DNA of 64,000 bases from Termitomyces sp. T153 (lineage: Eukaryota; Basidiomycota; Agaricomycetes; Agaricales; Lyophyllaceae). The notes beneath the pieces were generated by a model, which was given only the letters and a program-made list of their open reading frames with translations, was not told the DNA's origin and searched no databases. Both the position numbers and the translations under genes were made by a program. Shown here piece after piece: positions 1 to 11,285 of this stretch. The stretch covers positions 62,001 through 126,000 of the forward strand of contig JACKQL020000120.1 of NCBI GenBank assembly GCA_018296165.2, given 5' to 3'. How positions within the stretch are numbered: position 1 is the first letter of the stretch; every line of letters starts with the position of its first letter.

Positions 1-342
1 CCGCGGCCCGAACTTGGGTTGTACCCGACACCCGTCGACTCAGCACAGCCCCGTCGACCCCCGCCATCACATCCGCCGCCCTTGGAGGCACCCAGTAGTT
101 GGTATATAAGTCATAGAATGACTCCTCGAACCCTAGTCTTGATATTACATTTTACCGGTTTCCTATGTTTCGTCTCTCGTCTCGTCTGTATTTCTGTTCC
201 TAGGTTTCGAATCTATCTTTTCTCAGTCTCGTCTCGTCTCCGTCTCGTCTCGACTGTACATATTTCCTTTGTTCCCCTGAAGTTCCCTTGCTCCCTACAT
301 CAGTACGAACTCCGCGCACGCGCCACAACCTGAACATTCCTA
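1..342 (+). repeat. GC-rich LTR-like leader (5' end outside window)
   Basis: No coding frame is convincing here. A TATA-like site (gtatataag) lies at about 101-109 and is followed by a pyrimidine-rich stretch at 165-255 with repeated gtctc/gtctcgt units. Such stretches are common in the R/U5 part of agaric gypsy LTRs. A Gag-like reading frame starts at 343, so I infer this is the end of an LTR plus leader. The left part is cut by the window edge, so LTR ends cannot be tested. Confidence 0.3.
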
Positions 343-670
343 ATGACAACCCCGGGCCTCACTACCCGCTCACCCCGGAACCCATCAAGCCCCGGTAATC
401 CCCTATCCAACCGACCCCGCCCCCAACAGCTGAGAAGCCTCCGCCTACCCCGCAATCCCCTCGTGCGTCCGCTAACGAGCTCCGACACCCACCCCGGGTC
501 AACGACCAGTACCTCCGGTCTTAGACCCCTCTGAATCACTCCGGACCTACTCGGGCCGCTATCCCTAGGGGCCCCTCGCAAGCCTTCCCCACCTCCGCTC
601 CAACCCCGGGCGCCTGGTTATAAACGCAGGACATCGCATCCGCCTAGTAAGGACTCGCCAGTGTACTGAG
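343..670 (+). pseudogene. Gag N-terminus of a Ty3/gypsy element, truncated
   Basis: Starts MTTPGLTTRSPRNPSSPG, a Ser/Pro/Arg-rich start like the disordered N-termini of agaric gypsy Gag proteins. The frame meets a TGA at 532-534 but stays open in the same frame to about 670, with the same Pro/Arg/Lys-rich composition. It then ends at a sharp drop in GC and CpG near 700, where a minus-strand element begins. No capsid fold, zinc knuckle or protease follows, so only the first about 110 codons remain. Assignment rests on composition and position, not on a diagnostic motif. Confidence 0.35.
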
Positions 671-988
671 CCACCGTCGTCAGCGGAACCTGACAGCCAG
701 AGCTGCACATAGAACTGCCATAATGTGAGGCTGGCACTCAACCCATCTCAAATCTAGCCAACAAACAAGTTGTCTGGCTTCTGCCATGCTTGCCAGTGAG
801 GGGAGTGAGGATGGAAGAGGAAGAGGTGGAGTAAAGCCATAGTGCAAGATGAGAATTTCCAAAATTTCCTATTGCAAGATTTCCATTGACCTGGAGTCTG
901 ACAATGATAATGAAATGGACTCTGCATCTAGAGTACAGGTCCATTCTCCTCCTCCTTCCTCTTCCTCTGGAGATTCACACCCAACACC
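671..988. other. Junction region without gene
   Basis: I see no supported gene. Base composition changes near 700 from CpG-rich to almost CpG-free, marking the junction between the plus-strand Gag remnant and the minus-strand gypsy fragment. Short minus-strand frames here show no reverse transcriptase motif, so the minus element stops soon after its protease. Confidence 0.4.
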
Positions 989-1513
989 TCAGACATCCTC
1001 ATAGAGGGCCTCTCTATAAGGGAATGCCAGAGGGGGGGGACTCAGGAGGTTGAGATCAGCATAAGGGAGATGCCTAGCACAACAGGCATGCACAGCAGCA
1101 TGCTCACAAACTTTGGCTCTCCACTCTATATAGGCTTCTTCTGCACAGGTAATGCAGTGACATGGGCAACAACTCATCTTCACCTTACCCTTAGTCCAGT
1201 CAATCTCTGGATTGTGTTCACGTAGCCCAGTGAACCCCAAGATCATATCTTGCTTTCCCAAACTAGTGATAGCAAAAGCAGCTCGCTCTGAGTGGTCTTG
1301 GTAGTGGAGAACCAGGTCCACCACAGAGCAAATAGAGCCAGCTTCATTGAGCATGCCATCAACATTGTATGCAGGGATAGGATGAGAAAGGGGGCAAGTG
1401 GTCAGGCAGCATTGTTGCACATAGTCAGTGTCAAGGAAGAGGCCTGTTGCACCACTGTCAAGGAGGGCAACCACACTTTGGATCTGCTGGGTGTCCATCA
1501 TCTTAATTTCCAC
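989..1513 (-). pseudogene. Gypsy retroviral-type aspartic protease
   Basis: Shows the flap-type aspartic protease signature: ALLDSGATGLFLDTDYV near residues 16-32 contains the catalytic D-S-G-A, and the second hallmark is the hydrophobic Gly motif MILGFTGLREHNPEIDW near residues 90-106. This domain cuts the Gag-Pol polyprotein inside the particle. A Cys/His cluster (SCCPCHCITC) follows, as in agaric gypsy families before the RT. The frame ends at 989 without entering an RT domain, so the element is truncated here. It lies downstream of the zinc-knuckle segment in the same orientation. Confidence 0.75.
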
Positions 1514-1782
1514 CTGTAGCTTCAGTGAGTTGGTAGAAGGGGTAGAAGCAACAACATAATGATGGGGGAGGTGGAGTTCCTATACAGGGATCCAAAGGCA
1601 TGGGCTAGGGAGTGTGTTTCCAGCTGAGACTTTAGCTGGAGGAGGAGTTTGTACATCTGAGGAGGGGCTTATTGTTTCAGGCATAGTATCAACAATGGCA
1701 ATGGAATTATTTGATTCTATGGACAGGGGAGCAAAACAATTAGTACTAGGCAATGGGGGCATACTGGTCATCCATTGCCCTT

Positions 1783-2091
1783 TTAAAAATCCTCAGACTC
1801 TGTAGGAACCTCCTCCAATCCATTGGCCACTTCCTCAGAATGGACAGCTATAGGTGCATCTGGAGAGGGAGTTCCTGTGGCATCCTGGGCTGCAAGGAGT
1901 TGGATGAGCAGCTCTTCTTGCTCTGATGCTGACAAGTAGCAAACTTCTAGCCCTTGAGGACAGTAATGGGCAAAATGACCTGCCTTCCCACAGTGTCCAC
2001 ACAGCAAGGGAGTAGTGGACTGCTGTCCAGAAGCATCAACATCCATTGGGACTCCTTGGAATAGGGAGCACAGAGGAGCAGCATGAGGCAT
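1783..2091 (-). pseudogene. Gag nucleocapsid segment with CCHC zinc knuckle
   Basis: The segment CGHCGKAGHFAHYCPQG is a complete C-x2-C-x4-H-x4-C retroviral zinc knuckle (coordinates about 1960-2012). The surrounding sequence is acidic and Ser/Glu-rich, typical of the Gag tail that packages RNA. It sits between the capsid region and the protease of the same minus-strand element but in a different frame from the capsid, so at least one frameshift separates them. Confidence 0.7.
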
Positions 2092-2148
2092 GAAGGAAGG
2101 AGCTGCACCTGGTTATGAGAATGCTAGTGCAGGTATAGAAGAGAGAGC

Positions 2149-2841
2149 TTAGAGGGTGAACCCTCCATAAGAAAAAGAGAAGGTTGGGGGTTGCATCTGC
2201 CACAGCTCACATTGCAGTTCCATGAGCTGCCACTGCTCACATGCCACCTTGTACCAGGTATTGACCTGCTCATCATCTGGGTGCCCTTCTGCCATGCTGT
2301 CTATACCATCCCTGAGAGAGAGGTGGAGTCCATCATGGAAGGTTAGGCAGAGTTGTAGACTATCCGGATATCCAGCCTGTTCAACTAAGGCATGAAAGGA
2401 GTCAATATACTCATCAAGTGACTGCTTTCCTTGACCATACTGAGTTTGGTCTTGAAGGAAAAGTGCTGCAGTTTTGGCTGGGTCAAGAGGGAAGAACTCT
2501 GCTTGGAACCCCTTCTCAGACTCTGTCCAGCTAGAGAAACTCTCCACTCCTTCTGGGTATTGGAAGATACACAGTGCATAAGTTGAGGCTTGACCAGCCT
2601 TCATGTAGGAGAGGACCCAGGCAATTTTCAAGGTGTCTGAGGTAAAGGCTTTACCACTCAGCTGGATATAGGTAATGCAGGACTGGAGGAAATGTTCTTC
2701 AGCCTTATGATCTCCATCATATACATCAGGGAGTGCAGGATGAGGGAGTTTGGAATGAGGAGCTGAAAGGCCTAAGCTAGATGCAGACACAAACCATTCT
2801 GCAGCAGCTGGAGCCAACAAGCCTGAGCTAGGTGCAGACAC
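2149..2841 (-). pseudogene. Gag capsid region, Ty3/gypsy
   Basis: About 230 codons with the layout of the retrotransposon Gag family: a DVYDGDHKAEEHFLQSCITY segment near residue 40, a W-containing helix (about 78-110), an FFPLDPAKTAALFLQDQTQ segment, and QSLDEYIDSFHALVEQAGY near 145-165. The DEY-x-F and QAGY-like pattern is typical of the conserved Gag helix. It forms the particle shell. The nucleocapsid knuckle follows downstream in another frame. Codons are CpG-free, as in the rest of the 0.7-29.4 kb block. Confidence 0.7.
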
Positions 2842-3056
2842 AAACTATTCTGCATCTGCTGGGGGCATCAAAGGAGCAGTAGGAGCAAGGGGAAGATGTT
2901 CCAAAAGGGCTTATAGAGAAAGGGACACTGCTTCAGTAGTTTGACAGAGTCCAGTGAGTTCAGCCATGTGGGAAGTAAGGGAGGCTTGGGTAAGTTGAAC
3001 CTGTGTTTCCAGGGACAGTGAACAACTCCAGGCATTATCCTGGGGGCTTGAAGCAT

Positions 3057-3678
3057 CAGGGGGAGGTGCTGGAGGGGTTGGCTGGGTTATAGGAAGAGCA
3101 CAGGGGCACTAAGACACTGGTAGGGGAGAGACCTTTTGAGGAACTAAGTAGAAGCTCAAGTAACCAAAAAGGGGGCTCCCAGATAGAATCTAGAGACTTG
3201 TTCTGCTATAAGGGCAACCTCTGGAAGCTGGGGCTCAATCACACAGCTGGCAAAGGGAAATCCAAAGTCTATTCAGTACTGTACAGTGTCTACTGAAATA
3301 ACTACTTACCTGGCAAAGGGAAATCCAAAGAGAACAAGTCTAGGAATTCCCTAGGCCAGGTGTGACACTTCAGAGGCTTCAGAAGTGTGAGAAACAACTG
3401 TATAGTATGACAGAGAAAAAAGACACAAGTGATGTGTCAGCAATTGGTCAGCAGTTACATAAGCCAGTGGCAGTATCAAAGGGGCACACTTGTCTGAATT
3501 ATTGACAGAGAACCGGTGCAGCCTGAGGGCTGAAACTAGGACCAATAGATAGAGAAAAGGAAGGAGAATAAAGGGAAACTATAACAGAGCAAATCTGACA
3601 AGAACTGGAGGAGGAGAAGGGGAAACAAGTGAGACATCCCCTGACACTGACCTTGAAGATATTATCAGACCTTCCTGA
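3057..3678. repeat. Non-coding stretch with a 21-bp direct repeat
   Basis: No gene is supported. The 21-bp word ctggcaaagggaaatccaaag occurs exactly at 3247-3267 and 3310-3330, a 63-bp spacing. The region may hold leader or LTR sequence of the adjacent minus-strand gypsy element, but I could not define LTR ends or a primer-binding site. Confidence 0.35.
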
Positions 3679-4832
3679 GTGACTTTGGTCTCAACAACTC
3701 TCTTATCAAGTGGGCCCAAGCTCAAAGCAGATCAATGGCAGATGGTCAGCTGTGTAAATCTTCCCATATCTTTGACCTGCTTATGGTGGGATGGTGACAA
3801 ACAAAAGAAAAATCTCCTGCATCTGACAATGCTGCTTTCTTTGGCTGACCAAGTGGCAACTTCTCAAGTGACTAATGTGAATCATAGAGCATGTTATTTG
3901 GAGCTCATGACTGAGTATCAAGAAGAGCTTGCTCGCCTCTTCCCATTCTATGAATGTGTCCCCAATCATCACATGGCCTTCCACATTCCTGATTTTCTCA
4001 AATTATTTGGTCCTGCTTCAGGCTGGTGGGCCTTTCCTTTTGAGCATGCAATTGGGCAATTGCAGCAAATGTCAATGAATTACAAGAAAGGTAAGACCAA
4101 CATATTCATTTGGCTTCGATTAATAACATGTGGTTCAGGTGAATATGAAGAGACAATTGTGCATGCTTGGCATCGGACATCTAGTGTAAGAGGGCTCTTC
4201 CTTAAACAGGCCAGCCCCAACATCATCAAAGAATGTGAGTCCATGTTTCAGACTCTTGTTCAACCACAGACTCATGGGATCCTGGTGACTGAAGAGGATG
4301 ATGCTTTTACCCTCATTTTGTTTGACAGGACTGAAGTAAATGATGATGACAATGATACTCTAAAAGGGAAATTAACCTCACTTCCAGAAGAATATGGTCT
4401 GGCAATTGAATGTGCCAAGCTGTATGACAAAATTCCTCTGAAAGTGGTCATTAAATCTCAAATCCATCACTTTGCTTGTCATACACCTCTTGTGAGAAGC
4501 ACAAGGGCAACAGCTTTGTCTTCTTGCAAAATGTCTCTGCTCCATTTATGATTGAGAGCATTCTTGAGTTTCCTGTAGTGAGGGACAATCAGACTCTTCA
4601 TGGCACATGGATTATTGGGTATCATCTGAAGCCCTCAACTTCATTCTCTTTTAACCATTACTCAAAATATCAGGAATTGGGAGCAGGCATTTGGAGTACT
4701 TTGGACCCACAGCTTCTCTATCTAGTGCAACACCAATGTGTGCATTTGATCCACCAACAAGGTTTGTGCCACAAAGTTCATGGCTCATTTGTGGGAGAAG
4801 CATTGGGGAGTGCACTTTCAAAGGGAACTTGA
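3679..4832 (+). pseudogene. CACTA/Plavaka-type TNP2 transposase, C-terminal part
   Basis: The first frame (3679-4551) contains NHHMAFHIPDFLKLFGPASG followed by WWAFPFEHAIGQLQ. This is the FGP...WW.FP.E..IG.LQ hallmark of the region downstream of the catalytic core in plant-type CACTA (En/Spm) TNP2 proteins and the fungal Plavaka group. A second frame (from 4476) continues with GNSFVFLQNVSAPFMIESI and a YQELGAG motif, matching the usual C-terminal segment of these proteins. The frame shift near 4490-4510 and the missing N-terminal catalytic part make this a remnant. Two MITEs with CACTG ends elsewhere in the window could have been moved by a relative of this element. Confidence 0.65.
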
Positions 4833-5391
4833 GGCAATGGGATATTTGTCAAATGCCTTACCATTGGTGAGTAATGCTTCAGTCAAGTAAAGGGGAACAA
4901 ATGTACTGACTGGATCAAGTGTGTCTGGGTCTCTCAGAGTGTGAAGGTGATTAGGGAGATTGATGGGGAGGAGGGGATCTACAACAGGCATGATTGCTGG
5001 AAGGTCAGTTCTCTTTTCATTTATATTTCTTCAGTTTTCTCACATACCACAGGCTGATAAAAGGAACAAGGGAGGGGAAAACTAGTTAATTGTATTGAAC
5101 ATTGAGAATTGTGCAATGTAATCTGTGGTGAAAGATTGTTCCTTTTGTTGTTTTGCATAAGTTTATTAATCTAAGCTTTTAATTCTTTTCTGTTTCTCAA
5201 TTTACCACAAGTGCAGGTCACTAAGACATCAGCAATCCTCACAGAACACATGGTCAAGCATCTTCATAGGAAACATGCTACATTTCCTGAAGTGTTTGTG
5301 CCACCTCCATTCATTGCTTCACTTGAAGTTAGATCTTCTGTTACTCTGATATCTACAGTCACTGGCCAGCTTGTAGCACATCCAACACTCT
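4833..5391. other. Unassigned decayed sequence
   Basis: No gene recognised. A 21-bp word near 5269-5290 (aggaaacatgctacatttcct) recurs at about 9105-9125, next to the hairpin island, so both places may belong to one repeat family. Confidence 0.3.
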
Positions 5392-5976
5392 TTGAGAACT
5401 GAAAATGTCAGTGAACACATCCTCTTCCTCATTGTATGTGACACTAACCTTGGCAACAGGAGCTCCAAGAGTCAACTACAGCTAGGCAACCTCAAGGAGC
5501 AGGTAGCTGCCTTGGAGCAGCAAAATGCTGCACTGGCAACTTCTGACCACCTGTTGTTGCCCTCAATACCCCTTACACCTGGTGCAGTGCCCAACTCAGT
5601 CCATCTGCATAACAAGATAGCAAAGTTCGAAAAGAAGGGCAGTGTACTAGTTCCCAGAGGCAGTTTTGGACTTGGTGCACCCCCCATAGCTGAGAATGCA
5701 CCACAGAAGAGACGCGGTGAGTTGTATGGGAATTGTATATTGGGCATGCAAGCTGCAAGCAGAATTCCTGGTGTTGGCCATGCTGGGTTGCCATTTGATA
5801 TGGGATGCATTGTGTCAATGCCAAATTTGGATGTGGCCTGTAATGGTGGTGAAAGGTCATTGCAAATATTCAAGACATATTCCCAGGGCAGATTTCTCCT
5901 CTTGCCACTCCTCCATCATACTGACCACCAGTTATTGAAACTCCCTCAACATCTCAAGAACCAAAGATCTCAATGA
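5392..5976 (+). pseudogene. Unrecognised coiled-coil-like fragment
   Basis: An open stretch of about 194 codons. Residues about 25-50 (LQLGNLKEQVAALEQQNAAL) have a heptad-like pattern expected of a short coiled coil. This is followed by a Pro/Gly-rich part (LTPGAVPNS, VPRGSFGLGAPP). I do not recognise a family. It could be the N-terminal part of a protein captured by, or adjacent to, the TNP2 element on the same strand. CpG is absent, as in neighbouring decayed transposons. Confidence 0.25.
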
Positions 5977-8640
5977 ATACCACAAAATTCATACCTGATC
6001 TAAAACTAAAACTTGATACCCAATCTGAGGCTACTCCTGCTGTACCAAGACTGACCATGCATGTCCCTGTAACTTTGTCCATCACCAAACCTACTGAGAT
6101 GTTCACCTCTCCATGAGGTGGGAATGCATGTCCAACAAGCATGTTTGCAGTGAGCCTGAGCCACCTTGCAACCCACATTACATCTACCACTGTACCTACC
6201 CCTAAAGCTCAAAGATCTGGCACTACACCTAACAAGCTCAAGTACTTCCTGCCTACTCCCAAGCCAGAAGTCTCCGAATTTGGCAAAGGATGTGAGATTA
6301 CTAGAATTCTCATTGAAGCATAGAGAGTTGCCTGGCAAGAGTGCAAAGAAGGCAGGTGTTGAGCTGGGGAAGAAGGAAAGACAAGGGGAAACGAAGGGGG
6401 GAGAGGAAAGGGAGAAGCAGCCAGTTGTCAAGGCTGAGGAAGAAAAGAAGAAGCATGCTACCATGGCTAAGGCTCATGTAAAGCAGAAAGTATCAGCAAG
6501 CAAGTCAAAAAGTGTCTTCTGCAACCTGCTCCTCAGGAGCAAGTCAGCACAGAAACAGGACAAGTTGGTGGACAGTGAGGCCCACAAAGAGAAATCTGTG
6601 ACTCTCTCCTTCTGCCCACTGCCTGAACTGCCTTTCTTTCAAAGCACATCCATCCCCTTAGCAATTACTCCAATATCAGAAAAAGAGGTTGTGCCAGCTA
6701 ATGCCATGGCAGGGGATGCAGAGATCAAGTTCCCTGTATAGACATCCCCTAGATCTTTGCAGTATTTTACTAGCCTCAAGCATTTTGTGAGTTCCTTGAA
6801 AACCTCACTAACAAGTAGTTCCCAACTCTAAGACAGTGTGTCTGCATCATCAGAAATGTCGGAGGATTGGTTGGTCATTTCTATGCCAGCAGAGAATGGT
6901 GGTGAAATTGAGAATAAGAATGGATTTTTCAATGGTCCAGGCAATGGGTGGCTGGTGTTGTCTCCCAAAAAGAGCTTAGGTGTTGGAAGATCAGCATCAT
7001 TCATGCATAGGATTTTCAACTGAAATTGAAAGACATTGAAGACATTGATGGTGTCATCTGCAAGTGATGCAAATAGTGCATATGAGGCCATCAGTAAATG
7101 CTACTCTCTCTCATTTTTACATCAATGCTGACCTAAGACCTTCAGATCATCTTGCTAAGTCAAAAGCGGGAAAATCTGCAGCATCACTCATTCCACCACT
7201 TGACCCTGTGTCATTCACACTTGATATCCCCATCATCCAGGAGAACAATCAGCTTCTGCCCTCTCCACCAGAACTCATCTCACCAAGGTGGTCTGTGTTC
7301 CTCTATGTCCCATCCACATCTCAATTTCTGCCTATCTTTTCTGCATGTTCCACAAGTTCATTTTACACTTCTATTCCTCAAATTTTGGAATATTACACAT
7401 CTTCTCATGCATTAGATTCTGTAAGCAGGGACAAACTTGCAAGCCTAGATTTCACTTCTCCAACAGGGCCCCTGCAGCAAAGCATAGACATGGAGTACCA
7501 ACCCAGTGGTTGAATGCAAATACCACAAATGAACAGCCATCAAGCCTAGATGCTGTGCTTTTCTTGGTGCAGCCCACAAGTCCTGTATATATGCCACATG
7601 CTCCAGCACTCGCCATGTGCTCTCAAGAGACCATCACTGACTCCCCTACATGTAACTTTAGTTCTCTGCTCCAGAGAAGTTCTATTGAATGCCAGGATAG
7701 TCATTTTCAGGTGTGTCATTGTCCAAACTGGTATTTTGATTGAGATCATGGCTATCTTGGTTTTAGAGAGTACATATAATTGTCATTGCAATACAAGACA
7801 TGTTCAAATTGCTGGTCAAAACATAATCATTCTGCAAGCAGTTTGTGGTCGCTATGGACTTGCTATTGATGCCAAGTGTGCTGTAGCTCATGATCTGCCC
7901 AAGTGTTTTAGAGGTGCCTGCCAGATTCCAAGTTGGACTGCATGATGAGAGAAGTGCTCAGAGTAAGGAAGAAACTGGCCAGGATTTACCAAGGCTTGAG
8001 GCAAATAAATCTAATCTAGAGTTAGGGTAGCCAAATGATCACAAATGCATGCACATTCTTTCTTATAACCCCATCACAATGCAAATCTTTCAGCTCAAAT
8101 ACACCAGCACAGAGCTGACCATAATGCCTAATTTTGAGATCCTGTATGATAACATCTGCCTAGGGTCCACCATTTCCATCCATCTGTCACAGGTCAGTGT
8201 TGAGATTTTTCTATGACTACACAGAATTAACAAGCTTCAGGCATGCAAGCCTCTGTCTTGTGTCATCAAACTGGAGCACAATGATGATCAACTGATCCTC
8301 AACCAGACACAGGAACTCATTGTTGTTGATGAACCCCCTTCGACAATGCTGTCCAATCAATCAAGAGTCAACCAGACATGCACAACAATGCTGTCCCAGG
8401 TAGTTGTGTAGTGCTTGGGCCACATGAAATCTTGATCTGCTCATTACCAACCATATAGCATTCTGCATGCTGTCCATGGCCAGCAAATTCAAGTTCGAGA
8501 GGCTTGTAGATCAGATTGATTCTGGTGATTTTCCTTGTAAGTTGATGCCCTATCTGTCCTGCTGATTTAGCCCTCATTTTTCTTGACTTCAGCTGTTGTT
8601 CATCTGTTTATTGGAGTTTCTTGGAAGTCTATAATTTTGT
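5977..8640 (+). other. Unassigned region with short broken frames
   Basis: Several frames of 60-190 codons lie on the + strand, e.g. 6166-6741 with a Lys-rich segment (KKAGVELGKKERQ) and 7064-7513. None carries a motif I recognise. Composition matches the CpG-free block around it. It may be further decayed coding sequence of the element that left the TNP2 remnant, but this is not supported by a domain. Confidence 0.2.
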
Positions 8641-8699
8641 ACACTATGTTACCAACTCAGTAGTATGTATTAAGTGTCTTGATGAGCAAATTGATGGTC

Positions 8700-9125
8700 A
8701 TGTGCTGAGTGATACAACACATGTTTCTGTATATTGTTTTTATATAATATTATTACATTTTTTTATTATGTGTTTCTTGAGAAATATCATAAGTTATGCT
8801 GACACATGTTTCTCAAGAAGAATACAGAGTGTTTCTTGAGATACAAACTAAGAACAGGACAAAGGTTTTTTGAGAAACACATGCTAAAACATTTCACATG
8901 TTTCTCAAGAAAATCATTGAGAACATTTCAAATATTTTGAGGATTTTTTCTTTGGAAAAAATACAGAAAAATTTATCATTCTATGAAAGAAACATTAAGA
9001 GAATATTTAATATATTTATTGAAATTTTCTGACACAAAATTTACCATGTTCCTTGAGAAAAAGGTGTCAGACATTGAAAAACATATTTCTGACACCTTTT
9101 TCTCAGGAAACATGCTACATTTCCT
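8700..9125. repeat. Hairpin-rich AT island
   Basis: The self-complementary word ttcttgagaaa and its variants occur repeatedly in both orientations between 8770 and 8920. The strongest structure is at about 9049-9109: arms around ccttgagaaaaaggtgtcag and its complement, about 20 bp, separated by a 16-nt loop, with only minor mismatch. This looks like a fold-back or MITE-like insertion. No coding frame is present. The right edge runs into a 21-bp word also found near 5269. Confidence 0.5.
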
Positions 9126-9753
9126 GGAGTGCTAGCCAATTATAAGCCTGGTGGTGAGACTGCTCTTCTCCTTTTGGGCCAGATCAATGCCCTTCTTGAG
9201 GCCCACTCTTTTGCCAATGGCCACAATTTGGCTCCCCTCAAGAACCTTAAGAAGCAGTGTGATGTGGTGGAGCTTGCTGCAGAACAGCAGCTCCACCTTT
9301 TGGACATGACCCTCTAGATGTATAAGCTGATTATGACTCATCTTTCTTGTCTTGACAAAGCCTTATCCCCTGTCAATGTCAATCTTGCCAGCTCGCTCCT
9401 TATCACACTCAACATTTCATTTGAGGTATATCCTTTTTCCTTTCCACTTTCTTTTGTTTTTAACCTCTCCCCTTAGTCAGTCCCCAAAGATTCTGATGCC
9501 AAACCTGCCAACCCTTTGGCAGCTGAGCCCCAAAATCCCTTGGAGCTTCCATTGACCCCTGCATTGTAAACATATGTTTTGCCTTTGCCTTACATAGTGT
9601 CATTGTAACTTGAACACCCCCACTTGTACCAAACTTCCCTCTATATTCCTTATTCTGTAACCCCAAATCTAATGCCATTTAACCCCGAAAATGTGTGATT
9701 CAAGTCTTTTTAACTTGTTTTGATTTTAAGCAAAAGAAACTTTAAAATTTTCA
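9126..9753. other. Unassigned, one short + frame
   Basis: A 62-codon frame at 9129-9317 reads like a helical fragment (LLLLGQINALLEAHSFANG) but has no family match I can name. The remainder up to 9753 lies downstream of the minus-strand gypsy coding region, where its 3' LTR would be expected. I could not define one. Confidence 0.2.
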
Positions 9754-10278
9754 TCAACTTTTGGGGCTATTGTCTGACTTAATCATGTCATGGTCTAGAG
9801 GCTCATGAAGCCTTATAGATTCAAATGACAGATCTGACATAGCATTTACAGTAGGCCTTTGTAGTTCTTCCCTTAACTCTTTCAACTTTTCTGGAGTGAT
9901 ATCTACCCATTGCTCTAGGCTTTGGGATAGCTCCAATCATCTTCAAGCTTTGTAAGGGACTACTCTAAAAGCCACAACTCTGGTCTGCCAAACTGACCCA
10001 TCCAGCTCTGCCACAATGTAATTACCACCCTTGGTCTTAGAAATTACTACCATTGGACCATGAAAACAGGGCAGCATTTTAGCATTGTGTGAACTTTCTG
10101 TAATCATATTTTTGACCAAGATCAAGTCCAAGGGTTTGAAGTTGAAGTCTTTGATAGAGTTTTTATGCTCTTCTGCAAACTTTAAGGCCCATTGGAGTTT
10201 GTCCTTCCCAACTCTCTCTCTCATTTCTCCTACATGTTGGTGGTGCTTGGCTAAAGCCCTAGCACAATAACTGATCAA
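9754..10278 (-). pseudogene. Gypsy integrase C-terminal domain and Pol tail
   Basis: Frame 10278-9943 carries [20 protein letters not shown] then [20 protein letters not shown], the GPY/F-like C-terminal integrase domain that binds DNA. A second frame (9936-9754) holds an acidic tail (ELREELQRP). Both continue the integrase core seen at 10575-11027. They are separated by stops, so no continuous protein remains. Confidence 0.65.
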
Positions 10279-10574
10279 CTCTTCTGTAGATAATGGCCCT
10301 TCTGGTAATTATATTAACCAGGTAGCCTCTACCAAATCCAAAGGTAGAGTTGGATGAGCTCCAGTAATCATGAAGTATGGTGAACATCCAAATCTCTGTC
10401 AGATAGTAATGTGATCACTCCACATTACATGGAAGAAGAACCAAAACCATTTAGTGCAATCCTCACAAGCTTTGAATAAAGCTTGCCTGACATCCCCATG
10501 GGGCCTTTCAATTTTGCCATTAGCTTGGGAGTTGTATGGAGAGATAGCAATGCCTCTGATTCCATATTTACTCT

Positions 10575-11027
10575 CTATCCAAGCTGTGACCTTTTGAATT
10601 GTCCAGCATTGTCAGTGATGATTTCTGTAATGCAACCCCAGCAACAAATTACATTCTCAAACAACCATTGACCAATTGTTTTATGGTTTTCTTTGTGCAG
10701 AGGCCTTTTTTTCATCCATGAAGACAATGCACACCTACCATGGACAATATACTTGCAGCCATTTGAAGCTGAAGTCATGTGCATGGTATCAATGTGGATT
10801 GTTTGGAAGATAGAGGGTGTATAGGTCACTGTGGGAGCTCTGTTTACAACTGTCTTCTGTCTTATCTGATAGTTGTGACAAGTCCCAACATACCACTGTA
10901 CATCTCCATCAATCCCTGGCCACCAAAATTGTTCTTGTATTAACATTTTGGTTGTATAAGTCCCTCTATGCCCCAAGGCATCATGAGCTGATTTAAGCAT
11001 GAACATCTGCCTATCAATATTGATCAC
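10575..11027 (-). pseudogene. Gypsy integrase N-terminal and core fragment
   Basis: Contains SAHDALGHRGTYTTKMLI, the H-x(3)-H half of the HHCC zinc finger, then WWPGIDGDVQWYVGTCHNYQ, where the second Cys of the expected C-x2-C appears as Tyr. Core motifs follow: HIDTMHM (first catalytic Asp) and IITDNAGQF (second Asp). The glutamate block lies beyond the break near 10575. Integrase inserts the cDNA copy into host DNA. The broken zinc finger and lost third catalytic region indicate inactivity. Confidence 0.7.
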
Positions 11028-11285
11028 TAGCTTATGCCTAGCCTCATGATTGTGCTTGTACAGTCACTCCTTTTGATCAAAGAAGAACTGTCTTGCAAAC
11101 CTCTTGAACTTGTCTGGGTTCCAACCCTTCAAACCTTCAGGTTCTTTGCTTGGGTCTTGTAGCCAGCTTTATATGATTGGTAGCAAGTCATCCCACTATT
11201 CACTCTCACCACCCTTCATATGTTTTAAGTAGGCTTGTAAGTCTGCTTCCTTTTCTTCCTCAGTACCTTAGGTGGGTAACAGAGG

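Larger units (their letters stand above)
740..3056 (-). mobile_element. 5' half of a Ty3/gypsy retrotransposon (Gag to protease)
   Basis: Reading leftward, the order is a Gag capsid region (2841-2149), a CCHC knuckle (about 2015-1970) and an aspartic protease (1513-989). This is the canonical gag-pro order. Reverse transcriptase, RNase H and integrase are missing, and no flanking LTR was recognised. The unit is CpG-poor and broken by frameshifts between its parts, so it is a dead truncated copy. The segment 2868-3056 is probably the Gag N-terminal region but has no diagnostic motif. Confidence 0.75.
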
